Assembly: GCA_036804505.1 (NCBI GenBank)
Contig: DAIRSI010000012.1
Coordinates: forward strand, 39,276-103,275
Length of the DNA: 64,000 nt
Direction of reading: 5' to 3'
Source of the DNA: Phocaeicola_A sp036804505
GTDB taxonomy: Bacteria; Bacteroidota; Bacteroidia; Bacteroidales; Bacteroidaceae
The notes beneath the pieces were generated by a model. It was not told where the DNA came from. It saw nothing but the letters and a program-made list of their open reading frames with translations, and did not search any database. A program made the translations under genes and the position numbers. This document shows, piece after piece, positions 54,464 through 63,943 of the stretch. Each line of letters starts with the position of its first letter. Position 1 is the first letter of the stretch.

Positions 54464-56275
54464 TTATTTCTTGAATGGCTTATATTCTTTTCCTCCTCCT
54501 TCGTAACCGGAATTCTTGAAGAATTCTACGAAAGTAAGACGCATCGGGTGAACCATGGCTCCCAATACATTCATAAAGATATTGATGGAATGTCCGGCCA
54601 GGAATATGATGACCATGACAATCGGTCCGAGAATGACATTGTCCGGACTCATACCTGTTGCCAATTGGTCGAATACGCTGGCAAGAATGCCTCCTGACAA
54701 TCCTAAGGCAAACAAGCGGACGTATGACAAGATATCTCCCAAGAGGCCAGTTGCCATATTATAACTGTCCCATATACCCAAACCGAAGTTCAAGAATATA
54801 TTTTTGTCGGGTGAATTATAAAAGAAGATACCGCAGCCTGTAATCGCCATGATGATCAAATGCACTGTTCCTCCCAATGGCATGACTTGAGGCAGCAAAG
54901 CGGCAAAAGCCGTGCTCAGCAGGAAGATAATCCAACTGATTGTGCCGACTGCATATTTGAACCCCAATTGTATGGTCTTGTTATAGGCATTCAGACACAT
55001 TCCAAATAGAATCTGAATGGCACCCAATATCAATGACAGATTGAACATCTGCTTGTTGTCCATGCAAATGGTATTTTTCATTGTTTGGATGAAAGGAATC
55101 TGTATGTCATAGATACTGAATCCGAAGAACATACCTTGCAAGAAACCGCAAAAGAATGTGGAAGCGCCCAACAGCTGAACCAGTGAAAGGTAAGGCTTAT
55201 ATTCGGCATTCATATTCTTTTTACAGATTCTGTAGATGGTAACGCTCAGAAACAGAAGCAATCCATATCCGATGTCACCCAGGCATAATCCGAAGAACAG
55301 CATGAAGAATGGTGCAAAGAACGGAGTCAAATCCAGCTCATTGTACTTAGGTAGCATGTAGAGTCTGCAAATCGGTTCGAAAAGTTTGGTAAACTTGTTA
55401 TTGTTGAACTGAATAGGCACATTGTCATCAGGAGTGGGATCACCAACTTCGAAATATGCGGCCTGGTCATTCATGTAGTTTTCTACATTGGTTAGCTGAG
55501 TCACCGGTACCCATCCTTCAAGCAGCATCAGTTTGTCGTCTGCCGTGCTTTCCGTATTGAAGATGACTTTGGAGAATTCTACAGACGACTGTATTTCCTG
55601 CATTGCCAGTTTCAAAGATGGAATTTCAGTTTCAGCACGATGTTCCAGATTGGCATTGATCTTGTTGATGTTCAATTCCAGATTCTTTTGCTGTTTATCC
55701 AAATCCGACAATGAATGGCTAGGAAGTCTTGTCGGTTCTATATCCAATTCTACGGTCTCATTAGTATGAGTTACAATCACGAAGTAGGTTTTTGAAGATT
55801 CTTCGTTGATTTTTATCAACTGATAGTCTTCTGCCCACGATTGCTTGTAATTCTTGGTAGGACAAACGTAGAAACAAATCTGATATCCGTTTTTTCTCAG
55901 TTTGTCAAGGGTCCCTGTTTCGAAATTTCCCCAAGGTTGCATGACAGCTTTGTCTTTCAGGCATGCTTGCAATTGTTGCTGCAGCTGGGTCTTGTCAGAC
56001 AGCATAGAGTCTATGGACTTGATGTCTGCTTTGCCTTGTTCAGCCGAAGGTGCGGTTTCAGTAGCCAAAGGCTTTACATTCAACCTCTTCAGCATTTTTA
56101 TTATATCGGCATAGTGAGCTGCTTCCCTTATGGATTCTTGCAGTTGCGTGTTTTCAATGGTGCCTGTTTGTTTCTTTTCAACATCTACGACACCTATTTC
56201 ACGAAGGCCTTCCAAAAACTGTTCATATTCCTTATAAAATACCAGGAAGGTCAGCTTTTTCATTTTGGTAATCAT
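54464..56275 (-). CDS. V-type ATPase subunit I (a)
   Basis: A 603-residue stator/ion channel subunit: a cytoplasmic coiled-coil half (about 1-310) and a membrane half with about seven helices. The essential channel arginine is likely in ILSYVRLFALGLSGG (about 515-530), typical of subunit a/I. Its start overlaps the subunit D stop by four bases (ATGA). An internal ATG (MKKLTF) is an alternative start. Confidence 0.9.
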   Translation of the reverse strand: MITKMKKLTFLVFYKEYEQFLEGLREIGVVDVEKKQTGTIENTQLQESIREAAHYADIIKMLKRLNVKPLATETAPSAEQGKADIKSIDSMLSDKTQLQQQLQACLKDKAVMQPWGNFETGTLDKLRKNGYQICFYVCPTKNYKQSWAEDYQLIKINEESSKTYFVIVTHTNETVELDIEPTRLPSHSLSDLDKQQKNLELNINKINANLEHRAETEIPSLKLAMQEIQSSVEFSKVIFNTESTADDKLMLLEGWVPVTQLTNVENYMNDQAAYFEVGDPTPDDNVPIQFNNNKFTKLFEPICRLYMLPKYNELDLTPFFAPFFMLFFGLCLGDIGYGLLLFLSVTIYRICKKNMNAEYKPYLSLVQLLGASTFFCGFLQGMFFGFSIYDIQIPFIQTMKNTICMDNKQMFNLSLILGAIQILFGMCLNAYNKTIQLGFKYAVGTISWIIFLLSTAFAALLPQVMPLGGTVHLIIMAITGCGIFFYNSPDKNIFLNFGLGIWDSYNMATGLLGDILSYVRLFALGLSGGILASVFDQLATGMSPDNVILGPIVMVIIFLAGHSINIFMNVLGAMVHPMRLTFVEFFKNSGYEGGGKEYKPFKK

Positions 56276-56877
56276 ACTTCAACCTCCTTTCTTTTCTCTT
56301 GCAGCGATTTCAAGATCTTTTGAGAAGATTTAGACAAGTTCTCTTCATCTTCCATAAAGCGCTTGATCTTTCGCAATGCATCTTCATATCCAGGTATTTG
56401 GACTTTCTCAAAAAGATTTACTTTTTGAGTTGTCTTTTTTCTCGCATGTTCCAGCAAACTCAATTTTGAAATTGTGAATTCGCGTTCAATAGCGGTCTTG
56501 GCCAATCCTTTCAACAGATCTATTCCGTCATAGTACCATTTGGGACTATTGAACAGACTGAACGGACGGATTTTAAAGTCAATATTGTCCAGCATGGGAA
56601 CACGAACTCCAGCAATCTTCTTTACACTTAAATGTACGTCGTCCACCTTGATTAAGGAGGCATCGAATTCATTCCAAAGTGCAAAGCTGGATTCGTAGGT
56701 CTGGATTTGACGTTCCAATTCCTCTTCCAGTGACACTGCTTCAGCCTTGCTTTTCTTTACTTCTATACGCAGGGCGCTTTCCTTATTCTTGATAATGGGA
56801 AGAGTCCTTACACGTATTTTCAGCTGTTTTTCAAGTTGCTGCAGTGACGTTTTATTATATTGAAATTTTATCGCCAT
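56272..56877 (-). CDS. V-type ATPase subunit D
   Basis: A 201-residue central-stalk protein made of two long helices forming a coiled coil (about 8-75 and 130-200), with a short beta region between. FQYNKTSLQQLEKQLKIR and EREFTISKLSLLEHARKKT fit subunit D, the rotor shaft that turns in the A3B3 head. Confidence 0.87.
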   Translation of the reverse strand: MAIKFQYNKTSLQQLEKQLKIRVRTLPIIKNKESALRIEVKKSKAEAVSLEEELERQIQTYESSFALWNEFDASLIKVDDVHLSVKKIAGVRVPMLDNIDFKIRPFSLFNSPKWYYDGIDLLKGLAKTAIEREFTISKLSLLEHARKKTTQKVNLFEKVQIPGYEDALRKIKRFMEDEENLSKSSQKILKSLQEKRKEVEV

Positions 56878-56891
56878 TTAGAATGATTTAC

Positions 56892-58214
56892 TTAATCCTT
56901 TTTCCAAAATTCATCTACCAGATCTTTCTTGATGTTTACTTCTTCCGGCTTGAAGTATTTTTTGAACAAGCCCCAGGTAACATCAAGCATCTCGGTTGTA
57001 TTCACATTGACATCGATGGCAAGTAGCTGGTTGGCATAGTCTTTTGAGAATGCCAAAGTACGTTCGTCATAATCTGTAAGGTCGAAACCATTCTCCATCT
57101 TGGTCTTGGCGTTGGCCGCATCTGCATAGAGACGAACGGCGGCATTCATAACCTGCGGATGGTCTCTACGTGTCTTTTTGCCGCTTACCAATTGTTTCAG
57201 ACGAGACAAGGAACGGAACGGGTCAACAATGACCTTACCGATATCACTGTCACGACGCAGGAACAGCTGTCCTTCTGTGATATATCCCGTGTTATCAGGA
57301 ACCGCATGTGTGATATCACCTCCGGAAAGGGTTGTTACTGCAATGATGGTGATTGAACCTCCGGCTGGGAACTGTACTGCTTTCTCATAGATTTTTGCCA
57401 AATCCGAATATAGGGAACCCGGCATAGAGTCTTTGGAAGGAATCTGGTCCATACGGTTGCTCACAATGGCCAATGCATCGGCATAGGAAGTCATATCTGT
57501 AAGCAATACCAATACTTTTTCATTCTCTTTGACAGCGAAATATTCTGCTGCCGTCAGTGCCATATCCGGAATCAGCAAACGTTCTACTGGAGGGTCTTCT
57601 GTGGTGTTCATGAAACTTACAATACGGTCCAGAGCCCCTGCGTTCGAGAATACGTTTTTGAAATACAGGTAGTCGTCATTGGTCATACCCATACCTCCCA
57701 GAATGATTTTGTCTGTCTGGGCACGCATGGCTACCATGGCCATTACCTGATTGAACGGTTGGTCAGGATCTGCGAAAAATGGAATCTTTTGTCCGGATAC
57801 CAACGTATTATTCAAGTCAATGCCTGCAATACCGGTAGCAATCAGTTCCGATGGCTGTTTACGGCGCACCGGATTTACGGACGGACCGCCTATTTCCACT
57901 TCTTTTCCCTCTATTGCAGGACCTCCGTCAATAGGATCACCGAATGCATTGAAAAATCTTCCGGCCAGTTGGTCACTGACTTTCAGCGTCGGTGCCTTGC
58001 CCAGAAAAACAACTTCTGCGTTGGTTGGTATACCGCCGGTTCCTTCGAAGACCTGCAAAGTAACTTCGTCTCCGACAATCTTAACCACTTGGGCAAGTTT
58101 GCCGTTTACTGTAGCCAATTCATCGTAACCTACTCCGCTTGCTTTCAGCGAACAAGTAGCTTTTGTGATTTGACTGATTTTTGTATATATCTTTTGAAAT
58201 GCTTTTGTTGCCAT
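56892..58214 (-). CDS. V-type ATPase subunit B
   Basis: A 440-residue non-catalytic nucleotide-binding subunit. The P-loop is degenerate (QKIPFFADPDQPFNQ), which defines B. EVEIGGPSVNPVRRKQPSE and YITEGQLFLRRD match the family. It alternates with A in the hexamer. Confidence 0.93.
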   Translation of the reverse strand: MATKAFQKIYTKISQITKATCSLKASGVGYDELATVNGKLAQVVKIVGDEVTLQVFEGTGGIPTNAEVVFLGKAPTLKVSDQLAGRFFNAFGDPIDGGPAIEGKEVEIGGPSVNPVRRKQPSELIATGIAGIDLNNTLVSGQKIPFFADPDQPFNQVMAMVAMRAQTDKIILGGMGMTNDDYLYFKNVFSNAGALDRIVSFMNTTEDPPVERLLIPDMALTAAEYFAVKENEKVLVLLTDMTSYADALAIVSNRMDQIPSKDSMPGSLYSDLAKIYEKAVQFPAGGSITIIAVTTLSGGDITHAVPDNTGYITEGQLFLRRDSDIGKVIVDPFRSLSRLKQLVSGKKTRRDHPQVMNAAVRLYADAANAKTKMENGFDLTDYDERTLAFSKDYANQLLAIDVNVNTTEMLDVTWGLFKKYFKPEEVNIKKDLVDEFWKKD

Positions 58215-58226
58215 AATCTCACCTTT

Positions 58227-59990
58227 TTATTTTTTTGTGACTTTCTTTTCGGAGACTAATGCCTTCACCTCTTTCTTGAACTCTTCATATTGTTCTGACT
58301 TGTAAGCCGAATAGTTCATTTGTTTGCAGATATTAATCATCTTCTTGAAGTAATCCATAACATCCAGGAAGTTGTCGAATTCAAAGTCTGTGTGACAAAT
58401 ATCAATGACCATATTCAGAATTTCTTCCTGACGTTCCATTGGGGTAACGGCATCTATTTCATCGAATGCATCCTGCTGGAGAACAACGAAGTCAATCAAT
58501 TCCGATTTCCAGAATGTTACGTGGTAATCTACAGGAACACCGTCATCACCCAAGATGTTTATTTGTTCGGCAATTTCCTTTCCGCGGAGCAGACGTGTCT
58601 TGATTTCATTTACTTTGTCAATCCATTTGTCATTGATGCGGTTCTTTATGTATTCTTCGAATTCAGGATATTCCAAATATTTGGAATAAGAATCTATCGG
58701 GTTTACGGCCGGATAACGTTTGCAGTCGGCTCGCTCCTGCTCCAAAGCATAGAAGCAACGGGCCACTTTCTTTGTGTTTTCTGTTACAGGTTCCTTCAAG
58801 TTACCACCTGCCGGAGATACAGTTCCGATAAAAGTAATGGAACCATGTTCGTTGTTTCCCAGTTCCACATAACCGGCGCGTCCATAGAAGTTTGAAATAA
58901 TTGCTGAAATATCCATAGGGAATGCATCCGGTCCCGGCAACTCTTCCATACGGTTGGACATTTCACGAAGGGCTTGTGCCCATCGGGATGTTGAATCGGC
59001 CATCAGTAAAACTTTCAGTCCCATGGAACGATAGAACTCGGCCATTGTCATTGCCGTATAAACGGAGGCTTCACGGGCTGCTACAGGCATGTTGGACGTA
59101 TTCGCGATGATGATGGTACGTTCCATCAGTTGTCTACCTGTATGCGGGTCAACCAGTTCCGGAAATTCCGTAAAAATTTCCACAACTTCATTGGCACGTT
59201 CGCCGCAGGCTGCTATAATAACGATATCGGCTTCGGCTTGTTTGGAAATAGCATGCTGAAGCACTGTTTTTCCTGTTCCGAACGGGCCGGGAATAAATCC
59301 AGTACCGCCTTCAACAATCGGGTTCAAAGTGTCGATGGCACGAACCCCTGTTTCCAAAAGTTTATAAGGTCTGACCTTTTCCTTGTAATTGGTGAGAGCC
59401 ACTTTTACCGGCCATTTCTGAATCATGTTCACATTGATGTCATTCCCGTTTTTGTCGGTAATCACAGCAATTGTGTCTTCGATTGTATAATCGCCTTCAG
59501 CAGCTACTGATTTCACTGTGAATTCACCTTCCAGATTGAAAGGTACCATAATTTTCAGCGGTTGGAAATTTTCATCCACTTTGCCCAGCCAGGCAGATGC
59601 TTTTACTCTGTCTCCAACTTTTGCCAGAGGCTCGAAATGCCATTTGGATTCTTTGTCCAACGGATAAGTGTACTGGCCGCGTTTCAAGAATACGCCGGTC
59701 ATCTTGTCCAAGTCATTCTGGAGTCCGTCATAGTTTTTCGACAACATGCCCGGGCCTAGAGTCACTTCCAGCATGTGTCCTGTAAATTCAGCTTCGGCGC
59801 CTATTTTCAGTCCACGTGTGCTTTCGAACACCTGGACGTATACATTGCTGCCGATAACCTTGATAACTTCTGCCATCAGGCGGTCTTCACCTAAAATGAT
59901 GTAGCAGATTTCATTTTGTGCTACAGGGCCGTCCACTTGCAGGGTTACCATATTGGCGATTACGCCGCTAACAGTTCCTTTTGTTGCCAT
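58227..59990 (-). CDS. V-type ATPase subunit A, catalytic
   Basis: A 587-residue catalytic subunit. Walker A is GPFGTGKTVLQ, Walker B MADSTSRWAQALREMSNR; the insertion domain (about 110-190) specific for V/A-type A subunits is present (AKVGDRVKASAWLGKVDE). It lies 18 bases after the DUF2764 gene. Confidence 0.94.
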   Translation of the reverse strand: MATKGTVSGVIANMVTLQVDGPVAQNEICYIILGEDRLMAEVIKVIGSNVYVQVFESTRGLKIGAEAEFTGHMLEVTLGPGMLSKNYDGLQNDLDKMTGVFLKRGQYTYPLDKESKWHFEPLAKVGDRVKASAWLGKVDENFQPLKIMVPFNLEGEFTVKSVAAEGDYTIEDTIAVITDKNGNDINVNMIQKWPVKVALTNYKEKVRPYKLLETGVRAIDTLNPIVEGGTGFIPGPFGTGKTVLQHAISKQAEADIVIIAACGERANEVVEIFTEFPELVDPHTGRQLMERTIIIANTSNMPVAAREASVYTAMTMAEFYRSMGLKVLLMADSTSRWAQALREMSNRMEELPGPDAFPMDISAIISNFYGRAGYVELGNNEHGSITFIGTVSPAGGNLKEPVTENTKKVARCFYALEQERADCKRYPAVNPIDSYSKYLEYPEFEEYIKNRINDKWIDKVNEIKTRLLRGKEIAEQINILGDDGVPVDYHVTFWKSELIDFVVLQQDAFDEIDAVTPMERQEEILNMVIDICHTDFEFDNFLDVMDYFKKMINICKQMNYSAYKSEQYEEFKKEVKALVSEKKVTKK

Positions 59991-60008
59991 ATCTATCTTG
60001 TTCTTTTT

Positions 60009-60848
60009 TTATTTCTGATAATCTTCAGGTATTTTTACCTCGTCTTTCAAATGCTGGATAATGTTTCGGAACATTTCGTTCCCTTTCTCCTTATCAAGAA
60101 TATTCCATCTTTCAATCAGTTCAAGCTTCAGAAGGAAAACGAATATTTTTTCTATGCTGAAATAATTAAAAAAGGATTCTGTTTCCATCCAGTCCCATTT
60201 CAGTTGGTCTATTTTCTTTTCTTTTTCGACCAGACTATCTGTTTCACTGATGTGCTGTACCTTTTCAAAGTAATCAAGTATGCCTGTCAGTCCGAAATCT
60301 CTGGCTGTCGAAGTGCGTATAGCTTCACATATTTCAGAGCTTCCTATCACGTTTGAGGCCACATCAAGCTTATATTTACGTGAAGTGTAGGCTGCCAAGA
60401 GATTGTTGACATTCAAGTTGAATTCGAACCATGCTGAAACAAAACGGTTCGAACATTTCATGGCATAGTTGAAATAGCATCCTGCCAGATAATCTTCTGC
60501 CATGAAATCTTCTTCTTCATGTCTTTGGAAATACACTTCCAGAAATTCGTAGAAGTAGGAAGGTATTGTCTTATCAGGTGTATCTCCTTCTTTTGCACTG
60601 TTGATAAGCGCTCCCAACTGTTCTGCTGTGAAATTTCCTCTTTTGTCCATGGAAGCGTTTTTATGCTTCAACAATTTCAGCAAATCATGATTGTCGTATT
60701 TCAGAAAATACAGATCAATCAATTTTTTATCATCTGAAGAAAGGTTGGGATATAATTCCTCTTTAAAGTTAGTCACAGAATAAACCTTTTTGCTTTCATC
60801 CATGGAAAGGTCCGGCAATCCGGCGACCAGACAATAGTAGTTACTCAT
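60009..60848 (-). CDS. DUF2764 protein in V-ATPase operon
   Basis: A 279-residue, all-helical, soluble protein of the DUF2764 family. It opens with NYYCLVAGLPDL, has DLLKLLKHKNASMDKRG near residue 55 and ends with a helical part (FNYFSIEKIFVFLLKLELIE). In this gene order it occupies the slot between E and A that in other A/V-ATPases holds subunit C. No separate C, F or G gene is present. It may be a divergent C/d subunit, as also suggested by the same order in Chlamydia and Borrelia operons. Confidence 0.8.
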   Translation of the reverse strand: MSNYYCLVAGLPDLSMDESKKVYSVTNFKEELYPNLSSDDKKLIDLYFLKYDNHDLLKLLKHKNASMDKRGNFTAEQLGALINSAKEGDTPDKTIPSYFYEFLEVYFQRHEEEDFMAEDYLAGCYFNYAMKCSNRFVSAWFEFNLNVNNLLAAYTSRKYKLDVASNVIGSSEICEAIRTSTARDFGLTGILDYFEKVQHISETDSLVEKEKKIDQLKWDWMETESFFNYFSIEKIFVFLLKLELIERWNILDKEKGNEMFRNIIQHLKDEVKIPEDYQK

Positions 60849-60857
60849 GATCGTGCA

Positions 60858-61448
60858 TTAAAACAGCATTTCCACTAATTGCGGACGAAGGAATGACTTG
60901 AAATAATTCTCGAATTCTTCTTCCCCGAAATTGATTTTATAGGCCCCGTTGGCCGGAGCTATCGTGAACAAAGCTTTTTGTCCGTTCACTTGTTCTATTT
61001 TCATCCCTTTATCAAGAAGATCTTTGGCTTGAGCTGTAAAGTATTTCTTGAGAGATTCAGCATCTCCCGTAGAAATGACGATTGACTCGTCCGATGTCCA
61101 TTGTTGAGCAATGGTGAGAATGAATTTGTTCAAAAACTCTTTGTCTGCCAGTACATCTTTTACTGAAGAAGAAATGATTTTGTCAGAAATCAGATTGGTG
61201 ATTTCTGTTTTAAGCGCGTTAAGAGATTGATTGGCAAATAATTTCAATTCAGCTTGAGTGTTGCCTTTTGTTTCAGCTGCATTTTTCTGGGCTTCATTTT
61301 TCAAGGCTTCAGCTTCTTTCTTGGCTTCTGCTATGATTTTCTCAGCTTCAGCCTTGGCGTTATGAATCAGGCGTTGAGCTTCTTCATTACCTTTTTCTAC
61401 GCCTTCATGGTAGATTTTGTCAGTCAATTCTTGAATTTTATTTTCCAT
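60858..61448 (-). CDS. V-type ATPase subunit E
   Basis: A 196-residue peripheral-stalk protein: a long N-terminal charged helix (about 1-85, with AKAEAEKIIAEAKKEAEALK) and a globular C-terminal domain. First gene of the seven-gene operon. No G subunit, the usual partner of E, was found. Confidence 0.83.
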   Translation of the reverse strand: MENKIQELTDKIYHEGVEKGNEEAQRLIHNAKAEAEKIIAEAKKEAEALKNEAQKNAAETKGNTQAELKLFANQSLNALKTEITNLISDKIISSSVKDVLADKEFLNKFILTIAQQWTSDESIVISTGDAESLKKYFTAQAKDLLDKGMKIEQVNGQKALFTIAPANGAYKINFGEEEFENYFKSFLRPQLVEMLF

Positions 61449-61505
61449 AATTCACGGATTTTATCTAATTGTTTTTCATTAATAGCTTTATTTGTAAAAC
61501 GCCCT

Positions 61506-61513
61506 CAAAGATA
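61506..61513 (-). promoter_or_regulatory. Promoter -7 box of V-ATPase operon
   Basis: On the minus strand TATCTTTG fits TAnnTTTG, 57 bases upstream of the subunit E start. Confidence 0.6.
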
Positions 61514-61705
61514 GTAATTACTTTATATTTCGTATTCCTTTTCGCCTAATAATTTTATCCTTATTAACAATATAAAATATATGATGATGATAAATAGTAA
61601 TTGTTTGTTACTTTTTTGTTACAATTTTTGTTATTCAGAACATTCTTAGTGATGATTATTAGCAAAAATGCGCTTATTTCTTGACTTATCAAAAAACAGG
61701 AAAGG

Positions 61706-61737
61706 TTTGGATACTGTTTACTTTTGAAGTATCTTTG
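61706..61737 (+). promoter_or_regulatory. Promoter of amgK-like/murU operon
   Basis: TTTG (61706-61709) and TATCTTTG (61730-61737) are 20 bases apart. A second match, TACTTTTG (61719-61726), lies between them. Confidence 0.65.
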
Positions 61738-61767
61738 TACACTTATACAGTGGACGAATATACATAT

Positions 61768-63210
61768 ATGGAAAATTTATCACAGCTTTATCGGAAATGG
61801 GCCGGAGAGAATCCTCTATCGGTCAGTAAAATACCTGGAGCGGGCAGTAATCGGGCATATTATCGTCTGGAGGGTCCGTCTGGAAATGTAATTGGTGTCG
61901 AAGGAACTTCTTTGGAAGAGAATCATGCTTTTATATATCTTTCCAGGCATTTCAGTGAGAAGGGATTGCCGGTACCCGAGGTTCTTGCAAATTCAGAGGA
62001 TGAACGTTATTACATTCAGACGGATTTGGGAAATTTATCTCTGTTTCAAGCATTGGAAAAAGGACGTGCATCCGATGGAAATTATTCATCGGAAGAAATT
62101 GAACTTCTTCATCGCACCATAGCTGTACTTCCCTATTTTCAGATAAACGGTGCGGAAGGATTGGATTTCAGTCAGTGTTATCCGCAGGCTGAATTCGATT
62201 TGACCGGTATTCACTTTGATTTGAATTATTTTAAGTATTGTTTTTTGAAGGCAACCGGACTGGAATTCAATGAATATAAGTTGGAAAAAGATTTCAACCA
62301 TTTTGCAGATGACTTAAACCAAAATTACGGAAATACATTCTTATATCGTGATTTTCAGTCTCGTAATGTAATGATTGATGCTGTAGGAAAACCAACTTTT
62401 ATTGATTTTCAAGGCGGAAGAAGAGGCCCTGTCTATTACGATGTAGCATCTTTCTTGTGGCAGGCCGCAGCCCGTTATCCCTCTTCTCTCCGTTTGGATT
62501 TGGTGCAAACCTATTTGTCCGAATTGAAGAATCTGATGCCTGTAGATACCGACCATTTCTTTTCCCGACTTAATCTTTTTGTGTTATTCAGATTGATGCA
62601 AGTCTTAGGCGCTTATGGTTATCGGGGTTATTTCGAACGCAAGTCACATTTTCTGTTAAGCATTTACCCTGCTATTGACAGTCTCCGTGAACAGCTGATG
62701 GATGGGCATTATCCTTATTCCTATATGATACCTTTGCTGCAGGATATGTGTTCGCTTCCTTCCCTTCAAGCAAAAGATGACGGGAAAGCTGGCTGTCGTT
62801 TGGTTATTCGGATTTTCAGTTTCTCATATAAGAAAGGTATACCGGAAGATACCAGCGGAAACGGAGGAGGTTATGTGTTCGATTGTCGAAGCACTCATAA
62901 TCCCGGACGTTATGACCGTTACAAGTGTTTTACCGGACTTGATGAACCCGTCATACGTTTTTTGGAAGAAGATGGTGAAATCACAGCTTTTTTGGATAGT
63001 GTTTATAAACTGGCCGATTTCCATGTGGAAAGATATTTGGAAAGAGGATTTACCCATTTGATGTTTTCATTCGGATGTACCGGAGGCCAGCACCGTTCTG
63101 TCTATTCCGCCCAACATTTAGCGGAACATCTAAATAATAAATATGGTGTGGAAGTACGGTTGTGTCATCGTGAACAGAAAATAACTCAAGTATTACCTCA
63201 AAAGAACTAG
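61768..63210 (+). CDS. AmgK-like sugar kinase fused to RapZ C-terminal domain
   Basis: A 480-residue fusion. Residues 1-330 are an aminoglycoside-phosphotransferase-like kinase of the AmgK type, with GAGSNRAYY (24-32), Brenner-type YRDFQSRN (193-200) and the metal-binding IDFQGG (212-217). Residues 344-472 are the RapZ C-terminal domain: FSYKKGIP, VFDCRSTHNPG, CFTGLDEPV, GCTGGQHRSV (436-445) and CHRE. The P-loop half of RapZ is absent. AmgK phosphorylates the anomeric carbon of MurNAc; the RapZ domain binds glucosamine-6-phosphate in E. coli. MurU follows four bases later. ATG at 61768 chosen. Confidence 0.88.
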   Translation: MENLSQLYRKWAGENPLSVSKIPGAGSNRAYYRLEGPSGNVIGVEGTSLEENHAFIYLSRHFSEKGLPVPEVLANSEDERYYIQTDLGNLSLFQALEKGRASDGNYSSEEIELLHRTIAVLPYFQINGAEGLDFSQCYPQAEFDLTGIHFDLNYFKYCFLKATGLEFNEYKLEKDFNHFADDLNQNYGNTFLYRDFQSRNVMIDAVGKPTFIDFQGGRRGPVYYDVASFLWQAAARYPSSLRLDLVQTYLSELKNLMPVDTDHFFSRLNLFVLFRLMQVLGAYGYRGYFERKSHFLLSIYPAIDSLREQLMDGHYPYSYMIPLLQDMCSLPSLQAKDDGKAGCRLVIRIFSFSYKKGIPEDTSGNGGGYVFDCRSTHNPGRYDRYKCFTGLDEPVIRFLEEDGEITAFLDSVYKLADFHVERYLERGFTHLMFSFGCTGGQHRSVYSAQHLAEHLNNKYGVEVRLCHREQKITQVLPQKN

Positions 63211-63214
63211 ATTC

Positions 63215-63943
63215 ATGAAAGCAATGATTTTTGCAGCTGGTTTGGGAACCAGACTCAAGCCCCTTACCGATACGATGCCAAAAGCTTTGGTGCCGGTTGG
63301 CGGCACTCCTTTATTGAAGATTCTTCTCGATAAGCTGGTATTATCCGGTTATACCGACGTTGTAATCAATGTTCATCATTTCGGTCAGCAGATTATAGAT
63401 TATATAGGTAATAATTCCTTTGATATACATATTTCAATTTCCGACGAACGTGACAAATTGCTTGATACAGGTGGTGGTATTAAGAAAGCATCACATTTTT
63501 TTACGGGAGACGAGCCGTTTTTGGTACATAATGTAGATATCCTGAGCAATGTAGATTTACTTCATTTTCATGAAACTCATCTTGCTTACGATGCCACTTT
63601 GCTTGTCAGCCGTCGTGAAACAAGCAGATACTTGCTGTTTAATGAAGAAAATCGTTTGGTAGGATGGACAAATGTCCAGACGGGAGAAGTGAAATCCCCC
63701 TATCCTGATTTAAATGTAGATTGTTGTAGAAAATATGCATTTGCCGGAATTCATGTCTTTTCTCCAAAACTGTTCCCCTTTATGGAGGAGTTCGGTGACA
63801 AGTTTTCCATTATCGATTTCTATCTTTCCATTGCCAAAAAGGCGAATATAAGATGTTTTTTGAAAGAAGATTTAAAGCTGATTGATGTAGGAAAAATCAA
63901 TACACTCCAAGCAGCAGAGGATTTCTTGAAGAAAGAATTTTAG
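63215..63943 (+). CDS. MurU-like sugar-1-phosphate nucleotidyltransferase
   Basis: A 242-residue NTP-transferase. The nucleotide loop AAGLGTRLKPLTDTMPKALV, HNVDILSN with a metal-binding Asp and DTGGGIKKAS match MurU and similar sugar-1-phosphate uridylyl- or guanylyltransferases. Four bases after the AmgK-like kinase, it most likely makes UDP-MurNAc from MurNAc-1-phosphate in peptidoglycan salvage; other sugars cannot be excluded. Confidence 0.87.
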   Translation: MKAMIFAAGLGTRLKPLTDTMPKALVPVGGTPLLKILLDKLVLSGYTDVVINVHHFGQQIIDYIGNNSFDIHISISDERDKLLDTGGGIKKASHFFTGDEPFLVHNVDILSNVDLLHFHETHLAYDATLLVSRRETSRYLLFNEENRLVGWTNVQTGEVKSPYPDLNVDCCRKYAFAGIHVFSPKLFPFMEEFGDKFSIIDFYLSIAKKANIRCFLKEDLKLIDVGKINTLQAAEDFLKKEF

